A DNA stretch of 64,000 bases from assembly GCA_002324875.1 (NCBI GenBank), contig NTJG01000008.1:1-64000 (forward strand). Direction: 5' to 3'. The position numbers were made by a program, and so were the translations under genes. Source of the DNA: Lysobacteraceae bacterium NML93-0793. GTDB taxonomy: Bacteria; Pseudomonadota; Gammaproteobacteria; Xanthomonadales; Xanthomonadaceae. How positions within the stretch are numbered: the stretch's first letter is position 1; each line of letters opens with the position of its first letter. Of the stretch, positions 17,536-26,033 are shown piece by piece. The notes under the pieces are model-generated. The model ran no database searches and was not told where the DNA came from. It saw nothing but the letters and a program-made list of their open reading frames with translations.

Positions 17536-19212
17536 TCAGCGCTTCCGTCGGCCGGACTTGCCGGACGTCATCGGTGCGGGCGCCTCGGGAATCGGCGAGA
17601 CGAACCCGTGATTGGGCAGCCGGCCTGCACGCGATGGCGCCGGCGCAGCGGCGCGCGTCGCGCGTTTGGCCGGTGGCGAGGCCTTGGTACGGGCGGACCC
17701 GCGCCGCGAGACACTGCTGGCGCGCGCGGGGGCACGGCGCGACGTGCGTGCCGTCCCGGCCACGGCATCGCGCGCCGTTGTCGCGGCGGCCACCGCGGTG
17801 CCCGCCGGCACGGCGCCGGACGAGGCCGCGGCGCGCCGCCCGGTGCCCGTGCCTGCAGGCCGCTTCGCGCCGCGCTTGCGCGGCGGCGTCTTCGCGGTGG
17901 TTCTTTTCGTGGCAGCAGTCTTCGTTGCTGCCGATTTCTTTGTTGCCGATTTCTTCGCCGGCGTTTTGCCGGCTGACTTTTTTTTCGTCGCTGCTTTCGT
18001 TCTGGGCGCCGACGTCGTCGAGATTCCGTCTGCAGCCGCGGTATTCGCGGCGGTCTTTCGGGCGCGCGTCTTCGTGGATGCCTTCTTCGCGGCCGCTGTT
18101 GTCCGGGTGGTACTGGCGGCCTTCGCGGCCCGCTGTCGTGGCGCACCCGTTGCCGGCGAGGAGACCGTACCTGCCTCGACCGCGGCCGGTGTCACGACCA
18201 CACGGGTCGGCCCCGTCGGGCGACGCGGCGGGGTCGAGGCGGCCGCGGCGCGCGGACGTGCTGCGCTCGCGCCCGCCTCGAGGGTGTCGATGCGGTCGCG
18301 CAAACGCCGCACCACGCGTTCGAGATCGGCCAGCTTGCGATGCGCGCCGTCGAGCTCGGTGCGGGTCGGCAGGTCGAACTGCCGGCACAGCTGCTCGATC
18401 TCGCGTTGCACCGCCTGACGCAGACGCATCTGGCCCGCCACCATGTCGGCGTAGGCACTGCGGAACGGTGGCGAGAGCGCGACCTCGGCGTACGCATCTT
18501 CGGCGGCGTCGATCCACAGATCGAACAGTGCACGCGGCGAATCGATCGGCTGCGCCGGGTCGCGGCTGCGCAGGCGCGCCTCGAACTGCACGAAGGCGTT
18601 CTGCGAGGCCTGCTGCAGCAGTGACTGGAACGCCTGCTGACTGCGCTGGTAGTCGGCGAACGCGTGGGCGAAGCCCTGCCAGCGCTCCTGGTGCTCGCGT
18701 GCGAGCCCGAAGGTCGGCAAGGCGTGCCACGGGCGGCCCTCGCCGGCGGACGCATCGAACAGCGGCGCCAGCCGCTGCACCCAGGCGTCCCAGCCCTCGA
18801 CGCCCGCGCCGTCGATGCCCGACAGCATCTGCGCGAAGGGATTCGCGTTCGCGCCGCCAAGCATCTCCCGCCAGGCCGCGGTCACGGTGTCAGGCGTCGG
18901 GTTCTGCCCGCTCAGGCGGCTTGCGAGCTGCTGCATCTGCTCGAACCAGGCGCCCGCCTGGCCGCTGACACGTGCGAGCAGATCGTCGACCCCGCCACGC
19001 GGCGGCGACGTCTGCTGTCTCCACCACTCGCGCACGCCCTGCCAAGGATCGGCCGGCGCGGCGAACGCATCCGGCATGCCGAATCCCGACAGGCCCGTCG
19101 CCGCCCCGGGCATCGTGCGCTGCAGGGCGTCCTGCCACGCGTTCCAGTACTGCCGCGCCAGACGCTCGAGTTCCGCGCCCGGCGCCGCCGGGCCCTGCCC
19201 ACCATTCGCCAT
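17536..19212 (-). CDS. phaE: PHA synthase subunit PhaE with histone-like C-terminal tail
   Basis: This 558-residue protein has about 313 N-terminal residues that are the PhaE part: Trp/Gln-rich helices, LARQYWNAWQDAL, WWRQQTSPP, and a final heptad-like LADLERVVRRLRDRIDTLEAG. The remaining 245 or so residues are a Lys/Ala/Arg/Thr-rich tail (KKASTKTRARK, KKSAGKTPAKKSATKKSA) like histone H1 or Pseudomonas PhaF. Usual PhaE proteins are about 360 residues. PhaE activates PhaC; PhaF-type tails bind DNA and help distribute granules. I chose the ATG at 19212 because AGGAG is 6 bases upstream; the ATG at 19215 is too close. A TATGAT (19243-19238) may be its -10. Confidence 0.87.
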   Translation of the reverse strand: MANGGQGPAAPGAELERLARQYWNAWQDALQRTMPGAATGLSGFGMPDAFAAPADPWQGVREWWRQQTSPPRGGVDDLLARVSGQAGAWFEQMQQLASRLSGQNPTPDTVTAAWREMLGGANANPFAQMLSGIDGAGVEGWDAWVQRLAPLFDASAGEGRPWHALPTFGLAREHQERWQGFAHAFADYQRSQQAFQSLLQQASQNAFVQFEARLRSRDPAQPIDSPRALFDLWIDAAEDAYAEVALSPPFRSAYADMVAGQMRLRQAVQREIEQLCRQFDLPTRTELDGAHRKLADLERVVRRLRDRIDTLEAGASAARPRAAAASTPPRRPTGPTRVVVTPAAVEAGTVSSPATGAPRQRAAKAASTTRTTAAAKKASTKTRARKTAANTAAADGISTTSAPRTKAATKKKSAGKTPAKKSATKKSAATKTAATKRTTAKTPPRKRGAKRPAGTGTGRRAAASSGAVPAGTAVAAATTARDAVAGTARTSRRAPARASSVSRRGSARTKASPPAKRATRAAAPAPSRAGRLPNHGFVSPIPEAPAPMTSGKSGRRKR

Positions 19213-19270
19213 CATCCGCTCCTGCCGCAGTCGCCCGATCATAACAACAGCCTGCGACCGCGCCGTGCGC

Positions 19271-19891
19271 TCAGAATTTCGGAATCCGCAGCGTCTTGCT
19301 GATCATCAGCGAGCCCGACAACGCGAACACCAGCACCAGCGGATGCAGCACCCATGGGCCGATCTGAACCTGGCCCAGCCACAGCGCCTCGCCGATCCTG
19401 CCCTGCCACGCCGCGACCGCCAGCAGCACCACCAACAGCAGACTGGACGGAATCGGCGTGCCTTCGAAATGCTTCACCTTGTCGCCGCCGTCGGACAGCG
19501 TTTCAGCGGTCACGTTGTAGCGCGCCAGACGGCTGACGCCGCAGCACACGAAGTAGCTCAACACGATCCAGTCCCAGCCGCCCTGCATGCCGCAGGCGTA
19601 GGCGAGCGCCGCGGGCGCGATGCCGAAGGAAATCACGTCGGCCAGCGAGTCCAGTTCACGGCCGAGCGTGGAGGCGACCTTGCGCCAGCGGGCGATGCGC
19701 CCGTCGAGCGCGTCGAAGGCGAACGCCAGCGGGATCAGCGCCATGCCGGCCAGCAGATCGCGCCGGTCGCCGTCCTGCAGAAACCGCATCGCCGCGAACA
19801 CCGCACCGGTGCCGCAGAACGCGTTGGCCAGGGTGAACCAGTCGGCGAGGTGGAAATCGCGCAGCATCGAAAAATGGCGGGAGCGGGGCAT
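19271..19891 (-). CDS. pssA: CDP-diacylglycerol--serine O-phosphatidyltransferase (PssA type)
   Basis: This 206-residue multi-pass membrane protein has the CDP-alcohol phosphatidyltransferase motif DG-x2-AR-x8-G-x3-D-x3-D (within FDALDGRIARWRK and ELDSLADV). The SRLARYN segment after it is typical of PssA, which makes phosphatidylserine, the precursor of phosphatidylethanolamine. A related alcohol acceptor cannot be excluded from the motif alone. A GGAG lies 6-7 bases before the ATG. It is divergent from the SPFH operon. Confidence 0.82.
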   Translation of the reverse strand: MPRSRHFSMLRDFHLADWFTLANAFCGTGAVFAAMRFLQDGDRRDLLAGMALIPLAFAFDALDGRIARWRKVASTLGRELDSLADVISFGIAPAALAYACGMQGGWDWIVLSYFVCCGVSRLARYNVTAETLSDGGDKVKHFEGTPIPSSLLLVVLLAVAAWQGRIGEALWLGQVQIGPWVLHPLVLVFALSGSLMISKTLRIPKF

Positions 19892-19956
19892 CGGATCTCC
19901 GGAACTGGGCGGTGTGGCGTGAATGGTGACGCGTCTGCAGGCGGGCCTGCGTGATC

Positions 19957-19985
19957 TTGACAGATCGATATCATTTAGATATCTA
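19957..19985 (+). promoter_or_regulatory. Strong sigma70-type promoter of the SPFH operon
   Basis: A consensus TTGACA (19957-19962) is followed after exactly 17 bp by TATCTA (19980-19985). This is the clearest -35/-10 pair I found in the window. It sits in an unusually AT-rich stretch for this genome. The predicted transcript start is about 15-20 bases before the SPFH start codon. Confidence 0.75.
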
Positions 19986-19987
19986 TC
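19963..19987. promoter_or_regulatory. 25-bp palindromic operator over the SPFH promoter
   Basis: The arms GATCGATATC (19963-19972) and GATATCTATC (19978-19987) are inverted copies with one mismatch, separated by ATTTA. The palindrome fills the -35/-10 spacer and covers the -10 hexamer, so a dimeric protein bound here would block RNA polymerase. The Arc-like protein encoded downstream is one candidate ligand. The regulator is an inference. Confidence 0.65.
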
Positions 19988-20009
19988 TACCAACTCCAAG
20001 GGGATGATC

Positions 20010-20861
20010 ATGAAAGAGCATGCATTGCGTTCCTTGCCGGGTATCCCGGTCGTTGTGGCCCAGTTGCTGGTCCTCGCGGGCTGCGGCTGGCTGATCGCCA
20101 CCGGCGCCGGCCCCTTGCCCGCGGTCGCGGTCGTCGTCGGCCTGCTCACCGCGTTCTCGGCAATCGGCCTGTACATGGTGGAACCCAACCAGGCCGCGGT
20201 GATCAGCCTGTTCGGCAAGTACGTCGGTACGGTCAAGGACAACGGCCTGCGCTGGAACAACCCCTTCTTCACCAAGAAGAAGGTCAGCCTGCGGGTGCGC
20301 AACTTCGAGAGCGGCCGGCTCAAGGTCAACGAACTCGACGGCAGTCCGATCGAGATCGCCGCGGTGATCGTGTGGCGGGTCGTCGACTCGGCCGAGGCGG
20401 TGTTCAACGTCGACAGTTACGAGAGCTTCGTGCACATCCAGTCGGAAGCCGCGCTGCGCGCGATGGCGACGAGCTATCCCTACGACCAGCACGAAGAGGG
20501 CGAGATCGCACTGCGCAGTCATCCGACGGAGATTTCCGACCGGCTCAAGGAGCATCTGGACGAGCGCCTGACCGCGGCCGGTGTCGACGTACTCGAAGCA
20601 CGCATCAGTCACCTTGCCTACGCGCCCGAGATCGCCCACGCGATGCTGCAGCGCCAGCAGGCCAATGCGGTGATCGCCGCGCGTACGCGGATCGTCGCCG
20701 GCGCGGTGGGCATGGTCGAAATGGCACTCGCCGAACTGCAGAAGAGCGGCCTGGTCCAGCTCGACGAAGAACGCCGCGCGACGATGGTCAGCAATCTGTT
20801 GGTCGTGCTGTGCTCCGATCGCGGCACCCAGCCGGTGGTCAACACGGGATCGCTGTACTGA
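20010..20861 (+). CDS. SPFH/Band 7 domain membrane protein
   Basis: This 283-residue protein has two N-terminal hydrophobic segments (about 10-28 and 33-52) and then a SPFH domain: [25 protein letters not shown], then the [21 protein letters not shown] strand. A helical C-terminal region ([23 protein letters not shown]) follows. SPFH proteins form membrane-associated rings that organise lipid domains and proteases. I chose the ATG at 20010 because AAGGGG is about 6 bases upstream; the ATG at 20004 abuts it. It is the first gene of an overlapped six-gene unit. Confidence 0.85.
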   Translation: MKEHALRSLPGIPVVVAQLLVLAGCGWLIATGAGPLPAVAVVVGLLTAFSAIGLYMVEPNQAAVISLFGKYVGTVKDNGLRWNNPFFTKKKVSLRVRNFESGRLKVNELDGSPIEIAAVIVWRVVDSAEAVFNVDSYESFVHIQSEAALRAMATSYPYDQHEEGEIALRSHPTEISDRLKEHLDERLTAAGVDVLEARISHLAYAPEIAHAMLQRQQANAVIAARTRIVAGAVGMVEMALAELQKSGLVQLDEERRATMVSNLLVVLCSDRGTQPVVNTGSLY

Positions 20862-21199
20862 TGGACACGCATCACGTGGCCGCGCTGGTCTTCGCGCTGA
20901 TGGCCCTGCCCTCGTTCGTGTTCGCCAACTGGCTGGCGGGCGGGCGCTTGCCACTGGCCGGCGACAGCGGCATGACCGTCCGCGACAAGGCCCTGCTCGA
21001 CAGCCGCCTCGCCCGCCTGATGCGCATGATCGGCCTCGCGATGCTCGCCACCGCGCTCGGCGTGGGCCTCTGGGGCGATGACGAGCGCAGGCTCGCGATG
21101 GTCGTCATGGTCATGGTGCTGGCGGTGAACGGCCTGGCAGCCGCCTGCATCTGGGTGGTCGCCAGCGCGCGCCGGCAGGCGCGTGGAGGCCGGGGTTGA
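20861..21199 (+). CDS. Hypothetical small membrane protein
   Basis: This 112-residue protein has three predicted membrane helices (about 6-24, 50-70 and 78-102) joined by charged loops ([15 protein letters not shown]). I do not recognise a family. It overlaps the SPFH stop by one base (TGATG) and the next gene by 4 bases. The position suggests a membrane partner of the SPFH protein. Confidence 0.7.
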   Translation: MDTHHVAALVFALMALPSFVFANWLAGGRLPLAGDSGMTVRDKALLDSRLARLMRMIGLAMLATALGVGLWGDDERRLAMVVMVMVLAVNGLAAACIWVVASARRQARGGRG

Positions 21200-21381
21200 G
21201 CGAGAAGAAGGCCTATCCGCTGCGCATCAACGCGCGCGTGCTCGCCGCCGTGCAGCGCTGGTCGGATGACGAGTTGCGCAGCGTCAACGCGCAGATCGAG
21301 TACGTGCTGCGCGACGCGCTGCGCAAGGCCGGGCGGCTGCCCGCGGACGAGCCGCCGGCCGACGGCACCGCGTCCGAATGA
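21196..21381 (+). CDS. Arc-like ribbon-helix-helix DNA-binding protein
   Basis: This 61-residue protein has a short beta strand ([23 protein letters not shown], with PLRI as the strand) followed by two helices ([18 protein letters not shown]). This matches the Arc/MetJ ribbon-helix-helix fold, which binds operators as a dimer of dimers. The start is TTG at 21196 (TTGA overlap with the previous stop), with GGAGG 7 bases upstream; no ATG is available. It is the only recognisable DNA-binding protein of the operon and a candidate autoregulator. Confidence 0.75.
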   Translation: MSEKKAYPLRINARVLAAVQRWSDDELRSVNAQIEYVLRDALRKAGRLPADEPPADGTASE

Positions 21382-22166
21382 GCACCTGGTGGCCGCGGCT
21401 GCGCAGAGTCTGGGCGATCACCGGCGGTCTGGCGCTGGTGATCTGGGTGGCATGGTGCGCGATCGCGTTCCAGCCGTCCGCGTTTGCGCGCGCGGCACTG
21501 GCGGACTCGGCGCAGGTGCGCGTGCGCGCGATGGCGGATGCATGGGTGTTCGAGCCGGTGACACGCGCCTCGGACGACCGTTCGCTGCTGTTCTTTCCGG
21601 GTGGGCTGGTCGACGCGCGCGCGTACGCGCCCCTGATGCAGGCCGTCGCGCGGGGTGGGCATCGTGCGGTGCTGGTGCGTACGCCGTGGCGCGGTGCGTT
21701 CTGCCACGCGGAAGCGCCGGCCACGCTGGCCGCAGCGCACGCGATCGCGCAGAGGCTGGGTGGCCACTGGGTCGTCAACGGCCACTCGCGCGGTGGCAAG
21801 GCAGCGGCCGCGTATGCGCAGCGGTATCGGGGCGACGTCGGTGCACTGGTGCTGGTGGGCACGTCGCATCCGCGTGACATCGATCTGCGTGACGCGCCGT
21901 TCGTCGTGGTGCAGCTGCTCGGCGATCGTGATCCGATCGCCAGCCTGACGCGCGCCGACCGCAACCGGCACCGCCTGCCCGCGCATGCGAGCCGGCACGT
22001 GCTGCCCGGCGCCAACCACTCGCAGTTCGGCGACTACGGCTTCCAGCCCGGGGATCGCTTCGCAGGCATGCCGCGGCACGCGCAGCGCGCGGCCACCACG
22101 GCGGTCCTGCACGCGGCGCTCGCTGGCCGCCCCATTCCTTTTTCCACAACGGACGGACGACGATGA
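21378..22166 (+). CDS. Alpha/beta hydrolase, membrane-anchored
   Basis: This 262-residue protein has an N-terminal membrane helix (about 13-30) and then an alpha/beta-hydrolase domain. The nucleophile elbow is NGHSRGGKAAA, with an acid residue in LLGDRDPIA and a His in LPGANHSQFGDYG. The substrate is unknown; the nucleophile-Asp-His order fits serine esterases or related hydrolases. The GANHSQFGDYG segment is typical of the bacterial alpha/beta hydrolase group annotated with PF12695. It overlaps its neighbours by 4 bases on each side. Confidence 0.8.
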   Translation: MSTWWPRLRRVWAITGGLALVIWVAWCAIAFQPSAFARAALADSAQVRVRAMADAWVFEPVTRASDDRSLLFFPGGLVDARAYAPLMQAVARGGHRAVLVRTPWRGAFCHAEAPATLAAAHAIAQRLGGHWVVNGHSRGGKAAAAYAQRYRGDVGALVLVGTSHPRDIDLRDAPFVVVQLLGDRDPIASLTRADRNRHRLPAHASRHVLPGANHSQFGDYGFQPGDRFAGMPRHAQRAATTAVLHAALAGRPIPFSTTDGRR

Positions 22167-22342
22167 CGACACGGTGGCACTACAAGGTCGAAACAGTGAA
22201 GGTCGGGGCGATGGGCGGCGTCAAACCCGAGTCGATCGAGGAGCGGTTGCAGGTGCTGGGACAGCAGGGCTGGGAACTGGTCAACGCGTTGCATGCCACG
22301 CAATGGGGGCCAACCCTGCTCTTCATGAAGCGGCCGGCGTGA
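22163..22342 (+). CDS. DUF4177 small protein
   Basis: This 59-residue protein begins MTTRWHYKVETVKVG and contains QQGWELVNALH and a C-terminal LLFMKRPA. These are the features of the DUF4177 family (W-Y-K-V then GWELV). Function unknown; small size and charge suggest a protein-protein or ligand module. It overlaps the hydrolase stop (ATGA) and the start of the CPBP gene (GTGA). Confidence 0.75.
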   Translation: MTTRWHYKVETVKVGAMGGVKPESIEERLQVLGQQGWELVNALHATQWGPTLLFMKRPA

Positions 22343-23166
22343 GTGCCGCCCGTCCGGCGCGGCCGCGGCTGCGCCAGGATCTGCGCCTCGCGGTGATCAT
22401 GGCCGCGGTCGCCGCGCTGGCGACCGTCGCGGTGTTCCCGTATCTGCTGCAGGTCGCACCCGGGCGCTTCGATGCCATGCCGGCCCCGCTATGGGTGCTG
22501 ATCGCGATCCAGGCCCTGCAGATGTTCGTCGTGGTGACCCTGCTGGCGTGGGCCGGACTGCGCATGGGCCACCGCATCGGGATGGGCAGTCCGCTGCTGC
22601 AGCACTGGATCAACGGCCAGGCGGTGCCGGCGATGCCGCGTGCGCGTCCCTGGCACAGCGCGCTTCTCGGCGTGGGGGCGGCGCTGGCGATCCTGCTGCT
22701 GTCGTCGGTGCTCGACCCCTGGCTGCTGCCACCGCCCCGGGTCGAGATGCAGGACATCGAAGGCGCGGGGAACGCGCTGTACGGCCTGCTGGCGTCGTTC
22801 TACGGCGGCATCGTGGAGGAGCTGCAGTTGCGCCTGTTTCTGTTGACGCTGGTCGCCTGGGGCCTCACCTGGCTGGTACGCCGTGGGCGCGGCTTCGACG
22901 GCCGTGTGTCGCCGGGGGTGGCCTGGATCGCGATCGGCGTCGCGGCCCTGCTGTTCGGGGCCGGCCACCTGCCCACGGCCGCCGGAATCTGGGGCCTGGA
23001 TGCAGGCGTGATCGCACGCACCGTGCTGCTCAACGCGATCGGCGGCGTGGTGTTCGGCTGGCTGTACTGGAAGCGGGGTCTGGAAATGGCGGTGCTGTCG
23101 CACTTCGCCGCGGACATCGTGCTGCATGTCCTGGTGCCGCTGCTGTTTCCGCGGACCATCCTGTAG
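22339..23166 (+). CDS. CPBP (Rce1/CaaX-like) intramembrane metalloprotease
   Basis: This 275-residue protein has several membrane helices and the CPBP motifs in order: EELQLRL (EExxxR-like, with Leu-Gln), LFGAGHLP and LSHFAADIV. These supply the Glu and His residues that coordinate metal in Rce1-type proteases. The start is GTG at 22339. It is the last gene of the SPFH unit; SPFH proteins often partner membrane proteases, so a functional link is plausible but unproven. The EEL rather than EEx-R-G form should be noted. Confidence 0.82.
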   Translation: MSAARPARPRLRQDLRLAVIMAAVAALATVAVFPYLLQVAPGRFDAMPAPLWVLIAIQALQMFVVVTLLAWAGLRMGHRIGMGSPLLQHWINGQAVPAMPRARPWHSALLGVGAALAILLLSSVLDPWLLPPPRVEMQDIEGAGNALYGLLASFYGGIVEELQLRLFLLTLVAWGLTWLVRRGRGFDGRVSPGVAWIAIGVAALLFGAGHLPTAAGIWGLDAGVIARTVLLNAIGGVVFGWLYWKRGLEMAVLSHFAADIVLHVLVPLLFPRTIL

Positions 23167-23193
23167 CCGGAGCCGGCGCGCTAAGCTGACGGC

Positions 23194-23997
23194 ATGTCGT
23201 CCGTCCCGCGCGCCCGCGTGCTGCTCAATACACCGCAGATCGAGCTCTGGCCCGCCGATCTTCTGCGCGCCCGCGGCAATCGCGACGCCCGCCTGCTCGC
23301 CCGTGCCACGTGGGTCCTGCGCCGCAAACGGGACGGCCGCTACCTCGCCGCGGCCGTTCCGGATGGTCTGGTGACCCTGCTGCCCGGCTGGCAACGCGAC
23401 ACGTGCGCCGATGCCGCGCTGGACCTGCTCGACGCCGCCGCGTCGCGCGCGCTCACACCCACCGCCGGCCTGCTGCCGATCGAGGACCTGCAGGCGCGCC
23501 TGGATGCGCTCGGGCTCGACGCCGACACGTATGCGGCGAAAACCGGCCTGCCCCTAGTCCCCGAGCCGGCGCAGCTGGCCTTCGCCGGCGTCGATCGCTA
23601 CCGGCGACCGCTCTGGCTCACCCGCGCGGCCGCCCGGGCCTGGACGCATCTCCGTGAGGCGGCGCAGCGCGACGGCGTCGTGCTCGAGGCGGTGTCCGGC
23701 TATCGCAGCCACGATTACCAGCTCGGTATCGTCGAGCGGAAGCGCGCGCGCGGTCTCGATCTCGACGCCATCCTCGCGGTCAACGCGGCGCCGGGCTTCA
23801 GCGAACACCATGCCGGCACCGCGCTGGACATCAGCACGCCGGGCGAGCCGGCCGCCGAGGCCTCGTTCGAGGCGACGCCGGCCTTTGCCTGGCTGCAGCG
23901 CAATGCCCGGCAGCACGGCTTCGCAATGAGCTATCCGCGCGACAATCCGCACGGCATCGTCTACGAACCCTGGCACTGGAATCACCGCGGCGTCTGA
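23194..23997 (+). CDS. M15-family D-Ala-D-Ala carboxypeptidase-like protein
   Basis: This 267-residue protein has a C-terminal VanY/LdcB-type domain: SGYRSHDYQ, PGFSEHHAGTALDI (zinc His and Asp) and EPWHWNH. An N-terminal domain of about 110 residues is unlike common relatives. I see no signal peptide, so export, if any, would need another route, or it may act on cytoplasmic recycled peptides. The ATG at 23194 follows the CPBP stop by 27 bp and may belong to the same transcript. Confidence 0.8.
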   Translation: MSSVPRARVLLNTPQIELWPADLLRARGNRDARLLARATWVLRRKRDGRYLAAAVPDGLVTLLPGWQRDTCADAALDLLDAAASRALTPTAGLLPIEDLQARLDALGLDADTYAAKTGLPLVPEPAQLAFAGVDRYRRPLWLTRAAARAWTHLREAAQRDGVVLEAVSGYRSHDYQLGIVERKRARGLDLDAILAVNAAPGFSEHHAGTALDISTPGEPAAEASFEATPAFAWLQRNARQHGFAMSYPRDNPHGIVYEPWHWNHRGV

Positions 23998-24097
23998 TCG
24001 GCCATCGTCGTCGCCACGGCGAACAGCGCGCGGTCGCGGCGCGTCAAATACGCGCGTGCGGCGGCCAGATCGAAGCCGCGCGCACGGTGAAGCTTGG

Positions 24098-24457
24098 TCA
24101 GCGCCGGAGTGCGGCGAGCGCGTAGAGCAGCCAGCCGAGCATCGTCAGGCCACCGCCCCAGGGCGCGAACATCGACGGGCCATCCAGCAGGTACCGTGAC
24201 ATCAGGGCGCCGGCGAACAGCACGGTGCCGAGCAGCAGCGCGAACAGGCCCAGCTTCGCGAGTCCATCGCGCTCACCCCGTGCCAGGGCCGCCAGCGCGA
24301 GCCCATGGCCGAACGCGTACACCGACGCGGTCTGCAACGCCGAACGCGCATCGCCGTAGACACCATGGCCCGCATAGGCCGCCAAGGCCACCGCCATCCC
24401 CGCGAGCAGCGCGCCGCATGCGGCCAGTCCCGCCGCTCCCCCTTCCGTCCTGCGCAT
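24098..24457 (-). CDS. DUF423 small membrane protein
   Basis: This 119-residue protein has four hydrophobic helices. It carries the conserved small-residue turn AYAGHG, then YAFGHGLALAAL, FAGALMSRYLL and the APWGGGLTMLGWLLYAL ending typical of DUF423. Function unknown; inner-membrane location likely. It lies downstream of the SRPBCC gene but is separated from it by a terminator hairpin. Its stop is convergent with the M15 gene. Confidence 0.85.
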   Translation of the reverse strand: MRRTEGGAAGLAACGALLAGMAVALAAYAGHGVYGDARSALQTASVYAFGHGLALAALARGERDGLAKLGLFALLLGTVLFAGALMSRYLLDGPSMFAPWGGGLTMLGWLLYALAALRR

Positions 24458-24506
24458 TCCCGCCCCCTGTGACCGGCGCCCGGTGCGCCCGTGTCTCCAA
24501 ACGAAA

Positions 24507-24534
24507 CACGCCGCATCCAGACGGATGCGGCGTG
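24507..24534 (-). terminator. Rho-independent terminator of the SRPBCC gene
   Basis: A perfect 12-bp inverted repeat (24507-24518 / 24523-24534) has a 4-nt loop. On the minus strand it is followed by TTTCGTTTGG. It lies 28 bases after the stop of the minus-strand gene at 24562. Confidence 0.82.
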
Positions 24535-24561
24535 CGGTCTACAACGTCACGGGCCGTGTGA

Positions 24562-25713
24562 TTACGGCTGCGCGCGCAGCGTCCAGAACACCTCAAACTC
24601 GCCGTTCTCGGTGAAGGCCGCATCGATACCGTTGCGATAGAACTCGTACGGACGGTCGGTGACTTCGTAGCCCTGGGTCAGCGCCCAGGCACGCACCGCG
24701 TTGCGGACGTTGTCGAGCTCCGCCATGAAGCCGCGGTAGTTGGCCTTCGCGGCGCGACCGGCTTCGGTGCGCACGTACTTCACCGGACCCAGCAGTTCCA
24801 GACCGGTCAGTTCCGGCGCGTCGGTGGTGGCCGACTCGACCGGCGCGGCCGCGACCTCCTCGCCTTCTGCGGCGGGCGCCGCCGGCGCGGCGCTTCCGGT
24901 ACCACGCGTGCGCACGGGCAGCGCGATATCGAAGGTGTAGGTCTCGCGGCCCAGCTCGGTGGTGATCACGCGCAGCGGACCCGCCGCTTCGAGATTGTTG
25001 GCCGCCATCGTGCGGTTGATCCACTCCAGATTCGACTTCATCGAATCCTGGATGACCTGGTTGTTGCGCTCGACACCGCCGGCGCTGACCAGCAGCAAAT
25101 TCTCCACCGGACGGTCGACGGCCGCCAGATCGGTCAGCGTGCTGCCCTCGACGCGATAGTCGACGTTCGGCACCGAGGCGAGCATGTTGCCCATCTGGCC
25201 CAGGCCGAGCTTCATGTCGTCGCCGACGTTGCGGCTGACGTACAGACCGGCGAAACGACCCAGCAGGTCCCAGCCGTAGTCGACGTTGTAGGTCTGGGTG
25301 ATCTCGATGTTGCGGTTGTTGCGACCCGTCGGACGCAGCACGAAGGTCATCGTCTTGTTGTTGCCGCGCTGCTCGTTCTCGAGCGCGTAGACCACGCGGG
25401 TGTCGGGCACCGACTCGGTGATCTCCCAGCTGCCTTCGCCGATGCGGCTGTCTTCGGAGCTGTACTCGACGCGGGCGCCGACGCCGGCGTCGGGGCCGGA
25501 GACGCGGAGCTGCACGGCGGGGTCGTAGCGCGGAATCGCCGACCAGTCGTCGAAGCGGCGGACGCTGTTGATCGTGTCGAAGACGATCGACTGCCGACGG
25601 TTGGTCTCGACCGATTCGGTCAGCGTACGGCTGGAGGGGAGCAGCACGGCGACCACCAGGAACAGCACGGCGACGATGACACAAGAGATCAGCAGTTCAA
25701 GCAGACGGGTCAT
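24562..25713 (-). CDS. SRPBCC (polyketide cyclase/START-like) membrane-anchored protein
   Basis: This 383-residue protein has an N-terminal membrane helix (about 5-26) followed by a SRPBCC-type ligand-binding domain (SVRRFDDWSAIPRYDP, then alternating strands). An acidic Ala/Glu-rich linker (about 265-295) and a C-terminal domain ending EVFWTLRAQP follow. The C-terminal domain looks like a GyrI-type effector-binding fold, though I am less sure of that. It probably binds a hydrophobic ligand in the periplasm; function unknown. A GGAG is located about 9 bases before the ATG. Confidence 0.72.
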   Translation of the reverse strand: MTRLLELLISCVIVAVLFLVVAVLLPSSRTLTESVETNRRQSIVFDTINSVRRFDDWSAIPRYDPAVQLRVSGPDAGVGARVEYSSEDSRIGEGSWEITESVPDTRVVYALENEQRGNNKTMTFVLRPTGRNNRNIEITQTYNVDYGWDLLGRFAGLYVSRNVGDDMKLGLGQMGNMLASVPNVDYRVEGSTLTDLAAVDRPVENLLLVSAGGVERNNQVIQDSMKSNLEWINRTMAANNLEAAGPLRVITTELGRETYTFDIALPVRTRGTGSAAPAAPAAEGEEVAAAPVESATTDAPELTGLELLGPVKYVRTEAGRAAKANYRGFMAELDNVRNAVRAWALTQGYEVTDRPYEFYRNGIDAAFTENGEFEVFWTLRAQP

Positions 25714-26033
25714 TCAGGGTTCTCCAGGACCAATTCCGGCCCCACGGGCGCAGACCCGCAATCGTAGCAAGTTGAGCGAGGTCGGGCGAGCATGAAAATA
25801 CGCGTGTCGACGGCATCCGGGGCGTCGCCCGGGCGAAGCGACCCGCGAAGTGTCCATCGGTGGGCAGTGTGCGCAGGATTCGTGACATTCCGCGGTGCGG
25901 ACGGCCCGGCCTGTACCGCCGCGGAGATCACGCCCGCTGACCGGACGCGCGGTCGCGGCGCTCCCGCTCCCCTTCCCCCACAGGACTCCGCAGTGAGCGG
26001 CGCCAGCTCGCGGCCTCGGACGACCCTCTGCCT
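25714..26033. other. 320-bp intergenic region
   Basis: This lies between the SRPBCC gene (upstream side) and the end of the response regulator gene, both on the minus strand. It must hold the SRPBCC promoter and any terminator of the two-component operon. I see no convincing hairpin with a U-tract and no consensus -35. Short open frames here have no recognisable protein features. Confidence 0.6.
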
